A DNA stretch of 64,000 bases from Microcella sp. (lineage in GTDB: Bacteria; Actinomycetota; Actinomycetes; Actinomycetales; Microbacteriaceae): contig NZ_CP075524.1 of the NCBI RefSeq assembly GCF_025808395.1, positions 2,542,001-2,606,000 on the forward strand, given 5' to 3'. Of this stretch, positions 6,364 to 13,794 are shown one piece after another. Within the stretch, counting starts at the first letter, position 1; every line of letters begins with the position of its first letter. Below the pieces are notes generated by a model. That model was given only the letters and a program-made list of their open reading frames with translations. It was not told where the DNA came from and searched no databases. A program made the position numbers and the translations under genes.

Positions 6364-8766
6364 ATGCAGCACCACGATCACAATGTCCACCCTTCGCTGG
6401 CATCGACGAGCACACCGGAGTCGAAGCTTGCGGTGTGTCCTGTGATGCCTAACAACGCGGTCGTGAAGAGCGACTCAGAGGAAGCAGGTCTCTACCGAGA
6501 TTTTCACGGGCAAAGGTACTGGCTGTGCTGCGAAGGATGCGTCCTCCGCTTTGACGCGGATCCGGAGAAGTTCGCGGCCTCTGCTGAAACGCTCCCGTCT
6601 CCCCACGAAGTGATCCGGCGACGAGCGGCGTCCGAAGACAAGCACGCCCACAATGCCCCCACCCACCATGAGCATGGTGGACATCAGTCGTCGGACCAAT
6701 CCGCGATGCAACACGGTGCGCACGCTGGCCACGCTGGTCACGCTGGTCACGGTGATCACGTGGGTCAGTTCCGACGTCTCTTCTGGATCATGTTGGTGCT
6801 GGCAGTGCCAGTGGTTGGGCTCTCGAGCATGTTCGCCATGCTTCTTGGCTACGAACTTCCTGACTGGCCTTGGGTGACCTGGGTTTCGCCGCTGTTCGGT
6901 TCGGCCATGTATTTCTGGGGTGGTCGGCCCTTCCTGGTGGGAGCAGTCTCGGAAATCCGATCCCGCAAGCCGGGAATGATGCTGCTCATTGGACTTGCCA
7001 TCACCGTCGCATTTGTCGCGTCGCTCGGCGCAAGCCTTGGGCTCCTTGATCATCAGCTCGACTTTTGGTGGGAGCTTGCACTGCTGATCGTCATCATGCT
7101 CCTTGGTCACTGGATCGAAATGCGTTCCCTCGCGCAAACGACATCGGCGCTTGACTCGCTGGCCGCTTTACTTCCTGACGAGGCGGAAGTCGTGGACGGA
7201 GATCAGTTCCGCACAGTCGCGCCGGCAAATCTGGAACTCGGCGACGTGATTGTGGTGCGTCCTGGTGGTCGCGTTCCGGCGGACGGCCGGGTCGTTTCTG
7301 GTTCTGCGAGCATGGACGAGTCGATGATCACCGGTGAGTCACAGACTGTGACACGGAGTGAAGGTGCAATCGTCGTCGCTGGCACAATCGCGACCGACTC
7401 ATCGATCCGTGTTGAGATCACCGCGGTGGGCGACGACACTGCGTTGGCAGGCATTCAGCGCCTGGTCACCGAGGCGCAGAATTCGACGTCGCGTGCACAA
7501 CGGATCGCAGACCGCGCTGCCGCATGGCTATTCTGGTTCGCGCTTGCCGCCGGAGTCGTCACTGCGGTCGTGTGGAGCCTTGTTGGTCTTCCGGAGGATG
7601 CGGTCATTCGAACCGTTACGGTCCTGGTCATTGCCTGCCCGCATGCCCTCGGTCTTGCCATTCCGCTCGTTGTTTCGATCGCGACCGAGCGAGCTGCTCG
7701 TGGAGGCGTTCTCATTAAGGATCGTCTCGCCCTTGAAAGCATGCGGACAGTCGACACCATCCTGTTTGACAAGACGGGCACCCTCACAAAGGGTGAGCCG
7801 ACGGTCACTTCAGTCGAAGCGATTGATGGGTTCACCCAAGATCAGGTCGTAGCGCTCGCTGCCGCGGCTGAGTCCGACTCCGAACACCCGCTGGCTCGTG
7901 CAATCGTCGAGTCTGCACGACGCCGCGGCATTGACGTGCCAACGGCGAGTGACTTCACCTCTTCCCCAGCAGTTGGGGTGACCGCGCTCGTCGAGCGCAA
8001 GAAAGTTCGCGTGGGCGGGCCACACCTCCTTACTGAAGAGAACGGGACAGAGCTCGCAATCGCGGATGAGTGGCGCAAGGAGGGAGCAATCATCCTCCAC
8101 GTCGTGTCGGACGGAACAGTGGTCGGGGCGTTGCGCCTGGCTGACGCGATCAGAGATGAATCTCGAGAAGCGGTAGAGGCGTTGCACGCTCTTGGACGTC
8201 AGGTCGTGATGATCACGGGTGATGCCGAGGCAGTCGCTCACACGGTCGCAGCCGAACTCGGTATCGATCGTGTCTTTGCTGGCGTTCGTCCAGAGCACAA
8301 GGCGGCCAAGGTGCGGGAGCTTCAGAACGAAGGTCGCTCGGTCGCGATGATCGGTGATGGCGTTAATGACGCTCCGGCCCTTGCACAAGCAGACGTCGGT
8401 ATCGCCATTGGTGCCGGTACTGATGTCGCCATCGCTTCGGCCGGGGTGATCTTGGCAAGCTCTGACCCGCGATCGGTGCTGTCGGTGATTCAGCTCTCGA
8501 AGGCTTCCTATCGAAAAATGAAGCAGAACTTGTGGTGGGCGGCGGGCTACAACCTCCTCTCGGTGCCGCTTGCTGCTGGTGTGCTAGCGCCAATCGGGTT
8601 CGTGCTACCCATGTCCATCGGGGCTGTCCTGATGTCGGTTTCCACCATCGTGGTCGCATTGAACGCGCAGTGGCTGCGACGCCTTGACCTGAAACCCGAG
8701 GCGAGCGTGAAGGCCATCCTGGGTTCGGTATCCCCGCCGAAGAGGGAGGTTGCGCATGTCAGCTGA
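6364..8766 (+). CDS. copB: CopB-type P1B heavy-metal ATPase with fused N-terminal YHS domain
   Basis: An 800-residue inner-membrane ATPase. The N terminus is His-rich (MQHHDH), followed by a YHS/TRASH-like metal domain with Cys25 (CPVM) and Cys55, Cys56, Cys59 (LCCEGC), then a second His-rich stretch (HAGHAGHAGHGDH). The transmembrane metal motif is CPH (425-427), the P1B-3/CopB signature rather than the CPC of CopA. DKTGT phosphorylation (Asp469), the HP motif (His508-Pro509) and GDGVND (664-669) are intact. Expected role: ATP-driven copper or silver export. It is transcribed from a CsoR-box promoter and overlaps csoR by 11 bases. Confidence 0.93.
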   Translation: MQHHDHNVHPSLASTSTPESKLAVCPVMPNNAVVKSDSEEAGLYRDFHGQRYWLCCEGCVLRFDADPEKFAASAETLPSPHEVIRRRAASEDKHAHNAPTHHEHGGHQSSDQSAMQHGAHAGHAGHAGHGDHVGQFRRLFWIMLVLAVPVVGLSSMFAMLLGYELPDWPWVTWVSPLFGSAMYFWGGRPFLVGAVSEIRSRKPGMMLLIGLAITVAFVASLGASLGLLDHQLDFWWELALLIVIMLLGHWIEMRSLAQTTSALDSLAALLPDEAEVVDGDQFRTVAPANLELGDVIVVRPGGRVPADGRVVSGSASMDESMITGESQTVTRSEGAIVVAGTIATDSSIRVEITAVGDDTALAGIQRLVTEAQNSTSRAQRIADRAAAWLFWFALAAGVVTAVVWSLVGLPEDAVIRTVTVLVIACPHALGLAIPLVVSIATERAARGGVLIKDRLALESMRTVDTILFDKTGTLTKGEPTVTSVEAIDGFTQDQVVALAAAAESDSEHPLARAIVESARRRGIDVPTASDFTSSPAVGVTALVERKKVRVGGPHLLTEENGTELAIADEWRKEGAIILHVVSDGTVVGALRLADAIRDESREAVEALHALGRQVVMITGDAEAVAHTVAAELGIDRVFAGVRPEHKAAKVRELQNEGRSVAMIGDGVNDAPALAQADVGIAIGAGTDVAIASAGVILASSDPRSVLSVIQLSKASYRKMKQNLWWAAGYNLLSVPLAAGVLAPIGFVLPMSIGAVLMSVSTIVVALNAQWLRRLDLKPEASVKAILGSVSPPKREVAHVS

Positions 8767-9055
8767 TCAGGCCACCCACGGCTACCTTGCCGATAAAGAC
8801 AAGTATCTTGTTCGACTCAAGCGCATCGAGGGCCAGGCGCGTGGAATTCACCGGATGGTGGATGAAGAGCAGTACTGCATCGACATCTTGACTCAGATCT
8901 CGGCCCTCACAAGCGCGCTACAGGGCGTGGCCGTGGGGCTACTGGATGAACACTTGAAGCACTGTGTCAGCGATGCCGTTCGATCTGGCGGTGACGTTGC
9001 CGAAGCCAAGCTTGAGGAGGCAGCCCAAGCAATCGCGCGTCTGGTGCGCTCCTAG
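8756..9055 (+). CDS. csoR: CsoR family copper-sensing repressor
   Basis: A 99-residue all-helical repressor (YLVRLKRIEGQARGIHRMV). The Cu(I) ligands of the CsoR X-Cys-His-Cys pattern are present: Cys41, His66 and Cys70. The start is ATG 8756, 6 bases after AGGGAGG (8743-8749), inside the end of copB; a TTG at 8750 is too close to that site. It should bind the palindromes at 6310-6328 and 10702-10718 and release them on copper binding. A strong hairpin follows the stop. Confidence 0.92.
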   Translation: MSADQATHGYLADKDKYLVRLKRIEGQARGIHRMVDEEQYCIDILTQISALTSALQGVAVGLLDEHLKHCVSDAVRSGGDVAEAKLEEAAQAIARLVRS

Positions 9056-9063
9056 AACGAGGT

Positions 9064-9098
9064 GAGGCGTTGCAGTGGTTCAGCCATTGCGACGCCTC
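9064..9098 (+). terminator. hairpin after csoR
   Basis: A 15-base-pair stem, GAGGCGTTGCAGTGG (9064-9078) with CCATTGCGACGCCTC (9084-9098), loop TTCAG, two G-U pairs. It begins 9 bases after the csoR stop. A short T-containing tract (TTGTTTT) follows at 9103-9109. Likely terminates or attenuates the copB-csoR transcript. Confidence 0.75.
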
Positions 9099-9151
9099 GA
9101 CTTGTTTTCAAGTCGAGTACTAATACCCACGAAAGTGGAAGGAGGATGACA

Positions 9152-9706
9152 GTGAAAAAACGTATAGCAATCATTTCCGGGATCGTTGCGATTCTTGGAA
9201 TAAGTGTCGCAGGAGCGCTCACTTGGATGAACCGAGCCGAACCATTCAACGATCGAGACGTAGCCTTCGCCTCGAACATGGTTCCCCACCATGTGGGGGC
9301 CCTGGAGATGGCAGAAGTCATTCTGGCCAAGGAGGGAATCCCCGCTGAGGTTCGAGAGCTCGCAGCCCGGATTGAAGCAACCCAGCAGCCCGAGATCAAT
9401 CAGATGAATGCATGGCTCAAGGAATGGGATGCGCCATCTATGACGGGAGGCCATGGCGGTCACGCCATGATGATGAGCGGCATGATGAGCGAAACAGACA
9501 TGATGGCCCTGGAGGACGCACAGGGTGTTGAGGCTGCCCGGCTGTTCCTGGAAGGAATGATCGTGCACCACAACGGCGCAGTAGAGATGGCCCAGGTCGA
9601 AGTTGAGGGGGGCAAGTACCCCGAAGCCGTCGCGCTCGCTCGAGCCATCATTGAGCAGCAGACCATCGAGATCGCCGAGATGGAGCGTCTCCGTGCAAAC
9701 CTCTAG
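9152..9706 (+). CDS. DUF305 family exported/anchored protein (copper-associated)
   Basis: 184 residues with an N-terminal membrane anchor (KKRIAIISGIVAILGISVAG), then two DUF305 half-repeats marked by MVPHHVGALEM and MIVHHNGAVEM, with a His/Met-rich linker (GGHGGHAMMMSGMM). DUF305 proteins often accompany copper-resistance genes, and the His and Met clusters suggest copper binding outside the membrane. The start is ambiguous: GGAAGGAGG ends at 9145, directly against an ATG at 9146, so the GTG at 9152 (6 bases away) is better placed. A second DUF305 gene lies at 11215. Confidence 0.85.
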   Translation: MKKRIAIISGIVAILGISVAGALTWMNRAEPFNDRDVAFASNMVPHHVGALEMAEVILAKEGIPAEVRELAARIEATQQPEINQMNAWLKEWDAPSMTGGHGGHAMMMSGMMSETDMMALEDAQGVEAARLFLEGMIVHHNGAVEMAQVEVEGGKYPEAVALARAIIEQQTIEIAEMERLRANL

Positions 9707-9742
9707 TGCACAGCTCGCGCTTGCTGGCTACGCTCCACGATC

Positions 9743-10690
9743 ATGAACGTGTGGCACGTCGTGGGTACAGCGGCCCTCGCAGCTCCGCCGCTCGTATGGT
9801 CGAGCCTTCACGCGCATTCTCCTGAAGTTCGGCGGTGGCGACAGGGCACCGGCCAGCGCACCCAGGTCGCGGGCCTCGGGGTGCGCGTGTTTGGAACCGG
9901 CGAGACGGTCGTTGTGCTGCTCGCGGGCCTCGCCTCGAGTGAGCGATTCTGGGGCAAGTCATATGACGTGCTCGGGCAGATCGCGCGCGTCGTAGCCATT
10001 GACCCGATCGGATTCGGTGCCTCGATTCACCATCCGGCGCTTCGGAAGACCGTCGATGCGGGGGTGCACGTCGATGCCGTGCTCGACGTGCTGCGGACCC
10101 TCGACCTTCTTTCTCGGCCCGTTGTGTTTGTCGGCCACTCTATGGGCGCATCCCTGGCGATCCGGGCGGGCGCGAGACACGCACCTACGCGTGCAGTCGT
10201 GGCTTTCGATGCTCCCTTGTATCGTTCAGCTGTGGAGGCCAACGACCGCATCCGGCATATGGGCTGGTTCGAGGCGCTGCTCTCGCAAGGCCCGCTGGCC
10301 GAAAGAGTGTGCCACTGGATGTGCGACAACCGCACCGTGGCACGCGGCGTTGCAGTCGCCATCAGCCCCCGACTGCCTGTCGCGATCGCCCGGGACTCCG
10401 TCGAACACACCTGGCCGGGCTACATCGCAGGCTTCGACTCGCTCGTGCGAGATCCTGGGTGGTCTGATGCACTTGTCGACTTGGCCGTCCGGAACGGCCC
10501 GGTGCGACTGGTCGACGGCGGTAGAGACCCCGTGCAGGTTCCCGGAGGGGCCGACGAGATCGCTCAGAGGTTTTCGAACGTTTCGTCCACACGCTTACCT
10601 GGCGGCCATCGTCTGCCTCTCAGCGACCCCGCCGGCTGTGAATCGATCGTGCGCGCTGTTCTCAGCGAATACGCTGAATCGGATTCCTGA
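9743..10690 (+). CDS. alpha/beta hydrolase
   Basis: 315 residues with an N-terminal hydrophobic stretch (VVGTAALAAPPLVWSSL), possibly a signal or anchor. The alpha/beta hydrolase core has the nucleophile elbow GHSMG (Ser133), an acid candidate Asp in VDGGRDPVQVP, and the catalytic His in GGHRLPL. An oxyanion-type LLAGLASSERFW lies near 60. It sits between copper-linked genes but nothing in the protein is metal-related, so it may be a passenger of the island. Substrate unknown. Confidence 0.82.
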   Translation: MNVWHVVGTAALAAPPLVWSSLHAHSPEVRRWRQGTGQRTQVAGLGVRVFGTGETVVVLLAGLASSERFWGKSYDVLGQIARVVAIDPIGFGASIHHPALRKTVDAGVHVDAVLDVLRTLDLLSRPVVFVGHSMGASLAIRAGARHAPTRAVVAFDAPLYRSAVEANDRIRHMGWFEALLSQGPLAERVCHWMCDNRTVARGVAVAISPRLPVAIARDSVEHTWPGYIAGFDSLVRDPGWSDALVDLAVRNGPVRLVDGGRDPVQVPGGADEIAQRFSNVSSTRLPGGHRLPLSDPAGCESIVRAVLSEYAESDS

Positions 10691-10701
10691 GGTGTGAGAG
10701 A

Positions 10702-10718
10702 ATACCCCCTGGAGGTAT
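10702..10718 (+). promoter_or_regulatory. CsoR-like box overlapping the ribosome-binding site of the DUF6153-like gene
   Basis: ATACCCCCTGGAGGTAT has arms ATACC/GGTAT and the GC-rich core of the CsoR box at 6310. The GGAGG inside its right half (10711-10715) is 8 bases from the ATG at 10724, so one sequence appears to serve as operator and ribosome-binding site. It probably places this gene in the same copper regulon. Confidence 0.65.
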
Positions 10719-10723
10719 GGCAG

Positions 10724-11137
10724 ATGCTTCGGCGCTTCGGATATGGGCTGCTGATCGCGATGTTCGCGGTCGTCGGCGTCGCCATGGGCGCCCATGGATC
10801 GACCCCTGCCGGTCATTCGACTGCAGCATCGAGCGCGGTCGCTGGTTCTGTGACCTCCATGGAGCACAGCCACTCTGACGCTGTCGCTCCTCACGTGGAG
10901 GCCATCGGTCCGGATGAGCAGGTTTCCGTGTGCGTTGATTGTGCAGACGATCACGCCGCGCTGTTGATGGCATGTGTATACCTGGCACTGATCGTTGTCG
11001 TCAGCCTGGTTCTTCCCCTCGTGGCTTCCCGATTTGGCTTGTTGGCCCCGAGCGTATCGACACTCGACAGCACACCTCGCCGTCTTGCGGAACCGCGCCC
11101 TCCTGAGCTTTCAGAACTCTGCATCAACCGTCAGTGA
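10724..11137 (+). CDS. small exported/membrane His-rich protein, DUF6153-like
   Basis: 137 residues: an N-terminal hydrophobic segment (YGLLIAMFAVVGVAMGAHGS), a His-containing external loop (MEHSHSDAVAPHVEA), Cys-Val-Asp-Cys (CVDC) followed by ADDHAAL, then a second membrane helix (ACVYLALIVVVSLVLPLVA). The layout matches the DUF6153 family seen in actinobacterial copper clusters. The CXXC and His residues may bind Cu. I chose the ATG at 10724 because GGAGG lies 8 bases upstream; an upstream GTG would place the operator inside the coding region. Confidence 0.7.
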   Translation: MLRRFGYGLLIAMFAVVGVAMGAHGSTPAGHSTAASSAVAGSVTSMEHSHSDAVAPHVEAIGPDEQVSVCVDCADDHAALLMACVYLALIVVVSLVLPLVASRFGLLAPSVSTLDSTPRRLAEPRPPELSELCINRQ

Positions 11138-11214
11138 TTCGCCGCCGGATGACCGCGTAGTCACGCCGTCATCACCGCGACCGAACAGCCAACACTGACG
11201 AAAGAAGTAGAACC

Positions 11215-11793
11215 ATGAAAAAGTCATTCCGTACCCGCGCGCTCGCAGCGGGTGCACTCGCCCTGATCAGCATGGTAGGGCTCGCCGCATGCTCGACCAC
11301 CACCGAGCCGTCTGAGAGCTCTGGCGCCAACATGGCAGACGTCATGTTTGTGCAGATGATGATCCCGCACCACGAGGGAGCCATCGAGATGAGCGACATA
11401 TTGCTGTCGAAGTCCGACGTCGACCCCGAGGTCGTTGCGCTGGCCGAACAGATCAAGGCCGCCCAGGGGCCCGAGATCGAGCAGATGAAGCAGTGGCTCG
11501 ACGACTGGGGCATGCCCACCATGAGCGACAACATGGATGGCATGGATCACGGCGGCATGGGCGGCATGGCAGGCATGACCGAAGAGGACATGCAGGCACT
11601 CGAGGACGCCAGTGGATCTGAAGCAGGGGAATTGTTCCTCGAGCAGATGATCGTCCACCACGAGGGCGCAATCGAGATGGCGGAGGACGTGCTTGATGAT
11701 GGCGAGCACCCCGGCGTGCGCGAGTTGGCGCGAAACATCGTCGCCAGCCAGAAGGCGGAGATCGAGCTGATGCGCTCGATGCTGGACTCGTGA
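11215..11793 (+). CDS. DUF305 lipoprotein (copper-associated)
   Basis: 192 residues. A lipoprotein signal peptide ends in LAAC (Cys near 25), so the mature protein is membrane-tethered outside the cell. Two DUF305 half-repeats carry MIPHHEGAIEM and MIVHHEGAIEM, linked by a Met/His-rich segment (DNMDGMDHGGMGGMAGM) that is a plausible Cu(I) site. It is paralogous to the DUF305 protein at 9152. Its stop overlaps the start of the next gene (TGATG), which implies translational coupling with the beta-propeller lipoprotein. Confidence 0.9.
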   Translation: MKKSFRTRALAAGALALISMVGLAACSTTTEPSESSGANMADVMFVQMMIPHHEGAIEMSDILLSKSDVDPEVVALAEQIKAAQGPEIEQMKQWLDDWGMPTMSDNMDGMDHGGMGGMAGMTEEDMQALEDASGSEAGELFLEQMIVHHEGAIEMAEDVLDDGEHPGVRELARNIVASQKAEIELMRSMLDS

Positions 11794-12644
11794 TGCGGCG
11801 GACAGGCGCGGCCGCAACAGCGGTCGCCGCCCTCTCCGTCGGCCTGGCGGGATGCACTTCCCCAGCGACGGAGACCCCCATCGTCGTGTCGCACGTTCAC
11901 GCTGTGGATCTTGACCCGCTGAGCGATACTGCCTACGTCGCGACGCATGAAGGAGTCCTCAGCGTGGCGGCGGACGGTTCGGTCGAACGCATCGGCCAAT
12001 GGGCAGGCGATGTGATGGGGATGGCGCGCTCCGGCGACACCATCTACTTCTCAGGCCACCCGGCACCCGACGAGAATCTGCCGCCGAACATCGGCGTGTA
12101 TGAACTCAGCGTGCAAAGTGGGGAGTTCGCTCCGATTTCCCTTATCGGAGAAGTGGACTTCCACAGCATGACGATCGCGCAGTCGCCTGACGGGATGGCG
12201 CTGGCTGGCATTGACTCGGCCACAGGTCAGGTCATGGTCAGTCGGGACGGTGCGCAGAGTTGGGCGGTAGGAATGCCGATCGGCGCGCGCTCCCTCAGCT
12301 GGGATGCGAACGCCGCGAGGCTCTACGCAACGACGGAGCAGGGTCTCCTCGTCAGCACCGACGACGGCATGACGTTCACCGCCGTGGACGAAGCTCCGCT
12401 CTTGGTTCTGATCGCGTCGAGCCCGGCGGACGCGTCAACTGAGGCGTTCCTCGTCGGAACCGACGTCGACGGCTATGTTCACACCAGCCCCGACGGCGTC
12501 ACGTGGACGTCGATTGGGTTGGCACCACCCCTCTCGGATGCCCTGGCGGTTGGCAGCGACGGCTCGATCGTCGTGGCCGGGATCGAGGGGGTGCATCGGA
12601 CTGAAGATCGCGGAGCCACCTGGACGGTAATCGCGGAGTTCTGA
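11793..12644 (+). CDS. beta-propeller lipoprotein, F510_1955/BNR-repeat glycosylhydrolase-like
   Basis: 283 residues. A signal peptide with lipobox LAGC is followed by repeating blades such as VHAVDLDPLSDTAYVATHEG, GLLVSTDDGMTFT and GVHRTEDRGATWT. The STDDG/TEDRG turns are Asp-box (BNR) signatures. The type is annotated as F510_1955 family glycosylhydrolase and frequently follows DUF305 genes in copper islands. The enzymatic label is unproven; a periplasmic or cell-surface copper-linked role fits the context. Its ATG overlaps the upstream stop by one base. Confidence 0.82.
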   Translation: MRRTGAAATAVAALSVGLAGCTSPATETPIVVSHVHAVDLDPLSDTAYVATHEGVLSVAADGSVERIGQWAGDVMGMARSGDTIYFSGHPAPDENLPPNIGVYELSVQSGEFAPISLIGEVDFHSMTIAQSPDGMALAGIDSATGQVMVSRDGAQSWAVGMPIGARSLSWDANAARLYATTEQGLLVSTDDGMTFTAVDEAPLLVLIASSPADASTEAFLVGTDVDGYVHTSPDGVTWTSIGLAPPLSDALAVGSDGSIVVAGIEGVHRTEDRGATWTVIAEF

Positions 12645-12648
12645 CTTG

Positions 12649-12679
12649 CGTGGGGTGCGGCAGTGTGCCGCACCCCACG
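12649..12679 (+). terminator. perfect 14-bp hairpin ending the copper operon
   Basis: CGTGGGGTGCGGCA (12649-12662) pairs perfectly with TGCCGCACCCCACG (12666-12679) around a 3-base loop, starting 5 bases after the lipoprotein stop. There is no T-run, as is common in high-GC actinobacteria. Confidence 0.85.
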
Positions 12680-12728
12680 TGGAGCAGCGACTGCTGTCGA
12701 TCCGGGTGACTCATGAGGAGCATCGCCC

Positions 12729-13151
12729 TTACCTTCGATTGGCAGCCGGCCTGATCGATACTCCGCGGCGACGCAGCGCCCTCAAGATCGTGTGGTTGTC
12801 GTAACCCAATTGTTTGCCGATCGCAGAACTCGATTGACCCCGTTCGTAGAGCTCAGCGGCTTTGGAGTTCTCGGATTCGCTCATCCTGCGTGATGCGTCA
12901 ATGCCGTGGTCTTTGAGGATGCGCGCGACAGTAGTACGGGAGAGCTGGAACTTCTTCGCAACGGTTCGAATGTTGCGGACCGCGCGATAGCGATCGACGA
13001 CGGCCTCTGCTTCGTATGCTCGTAGTTGGCGGGCTCGCCGTCGTGGTTCCGGGCTGACATCCTCGTGCTCGCGGGATGTCGAGCGGAAGAGCAGTTCTCG
13101 AGGCGAGACGACCCCTCGAGAGGGGTTCGAGTAAACCTGTAGCAGGTGCAC
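12729..13151 (-). CDS. double helix-turn-helix DNA-binding protein (island-associated, copy 2)
   Basis: A 140-residue paralogue of the gene at 5725-6147: same N terminus MHLLQVYSNP, same ELLFRS block, first HTH NIRTVAKKFQLSRTTVARIL, second HTH SSAIGKQLGYDNHTILRALR. The start is 13 bases downstream of the vapC stop, so it could be read from the vapBC transcript. Unlike copy 1 it lacks the GACCGGAATATC repeat in front. The two copies bracket the copper module in the same orientation, compatible with duplication or successive insertions. No recombinase domain; role unknown. Confidence 0.75.
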   Translation of the reverse strand: MHLLQVYSNPSRGVVSPRELLFRSTSREHEDVSPEPRRRARQLRAYEAEAVVDRYRAVRNIRTVAKKFQLSRTTVARILKDHGIDASRRMSESENSKAAELYERGQSSSAIGKQLGYDNHTILRALRRRGVSIRPAANRR

Positions 13152-13164
13152 CTCGCGAAACCCA

Positions 13165-13575
13165 CTATGCGCCTTCGACGCTTCGAAGCCGAAGGTCGCA
13201 ATGGCGAGTAGCGTGCACGAAGTCGCGATCGGCGCTGAGCAATTCGAGATCGTGGGTGATGCACAACTGCGCGATGAGAGCGTCGATGGTGCCTAGCTGC
13301 ACTCCGGCACTGCGGCACGTGTTGCGCAACTCGGCGGCCGCGACGTGATCGGCGAGTGTCGGCTGCACCGCAGCGAGCAAGCTGAAGCGGCGACGAATCT
13401 CGGCCTGGGTTCGCTCTGGCAGAAATCCTTGAAGCAGTTCTTGAATGATGAGTCCCGTCGTTACGACGAGCTCTGACTTAACTACCTTCGTCAGTTCAGT
13501 CACCGCAGGGCTGTTGAGCGGCACATCGCGCCGAAGAGCGAGTGACCACACGCTCGTATCGACGAGCACTGTCAT
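13165..13575 (-). CDS. vapC: VapC-type PIN-domain toxin ribonuclease
   Basis: 136 residues with the PIN fold: the N-terminal acid in MTVLVDTSVWSLAL, a Glu in IIQELLQGF, Asp in LGTIDALIAQ and the terminal acid in LLSADRDFVH, all expected Mg2+ ligands. The start ATG at 13575 overlaps the vapB stop by four bases (ATGA), the standard coupled arrangement. It should cleave RNA when not bound by VapB. A longer upstream extension lacks antitoxin-compatible spacing and was not used. Confidence 0.9.
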   Translation of the reverse strand: MTVLVDTSVWSLALRRDVPLNSPAVTELTKVVKSELVVTTGLIIQELLQGFLPERTQAEIRRRFSLLAAVQPTLADHVAAAELRNTCRSAGVQLGTIDALIAQLCITHDLELLSADRDFVHATRHCDLRLRSVEGA

Positions 13576-13772
13576 GCTCGCGTGCGTTCCGCCTTGTAGT
13601 CGACCGAGTCGTCCCAATCGAGAGTGCCCACGAGATCGAGCAAGCCGAGTTGTTCGCGTCGGGCAATGAATTCTTGCAAGGCGCGAGTTACCGCCGCCTT
13701 CTTGGTAGTCTCGCCGCTCACCTCAAAGGCGCGTTGCAGTAGGTCGGGATCAAGTGCCAAATTCGTCGCCAT
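13572..13772 (-). CDS. vapB: VapB-type antitoxin
   Basis: 66 residues: MATNLALDPDLLQRAFEV, KKAAVTRALQEFIARREQ, then an acidic tail with VGTLDWDDSVDYKAERT. This is the VapB type II layout with an N-terminal DNA-binding part and a C-terminal toxin-wrapping tail. AAGGAGG lies just upstream of the ATG. The pair probably autoregulates a promoter upstream of or within the preceding RadC-like gene, whose stop is 22 bases away. Pairs of this type often stabilise islands. Confidence 0.88.
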   Translation of the reverse strand: MATNLALDPDLLQRAFEVSGETTKKAAVTRALQEFIARREQLGLLDLVGTLDWDDSVDYKAERTRA

Positions 13773-13794
13773 CACGGCCTCCTTACACACAAGT

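Larger units (their letters stand above)
3317..13775. other. accessory metal-resistance island next to tRNA-Arg (extent approximate)
   Basis: This block holds only accessory functions: a MerR-controlled redox pair, a copper ATPase with CsoR and copper-associated small proteins, two paralogous HTH genes and a vapBC pair. Third codon positions carry visibly more A and T than the flanking genes, for example in the ATPase and reductase genes. It starts at a tRNA 3' end. No integrase is present and I see no second copy of the tRNA end, so the right boundary is a guess placed at vapBC. Confidence 0.45.
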
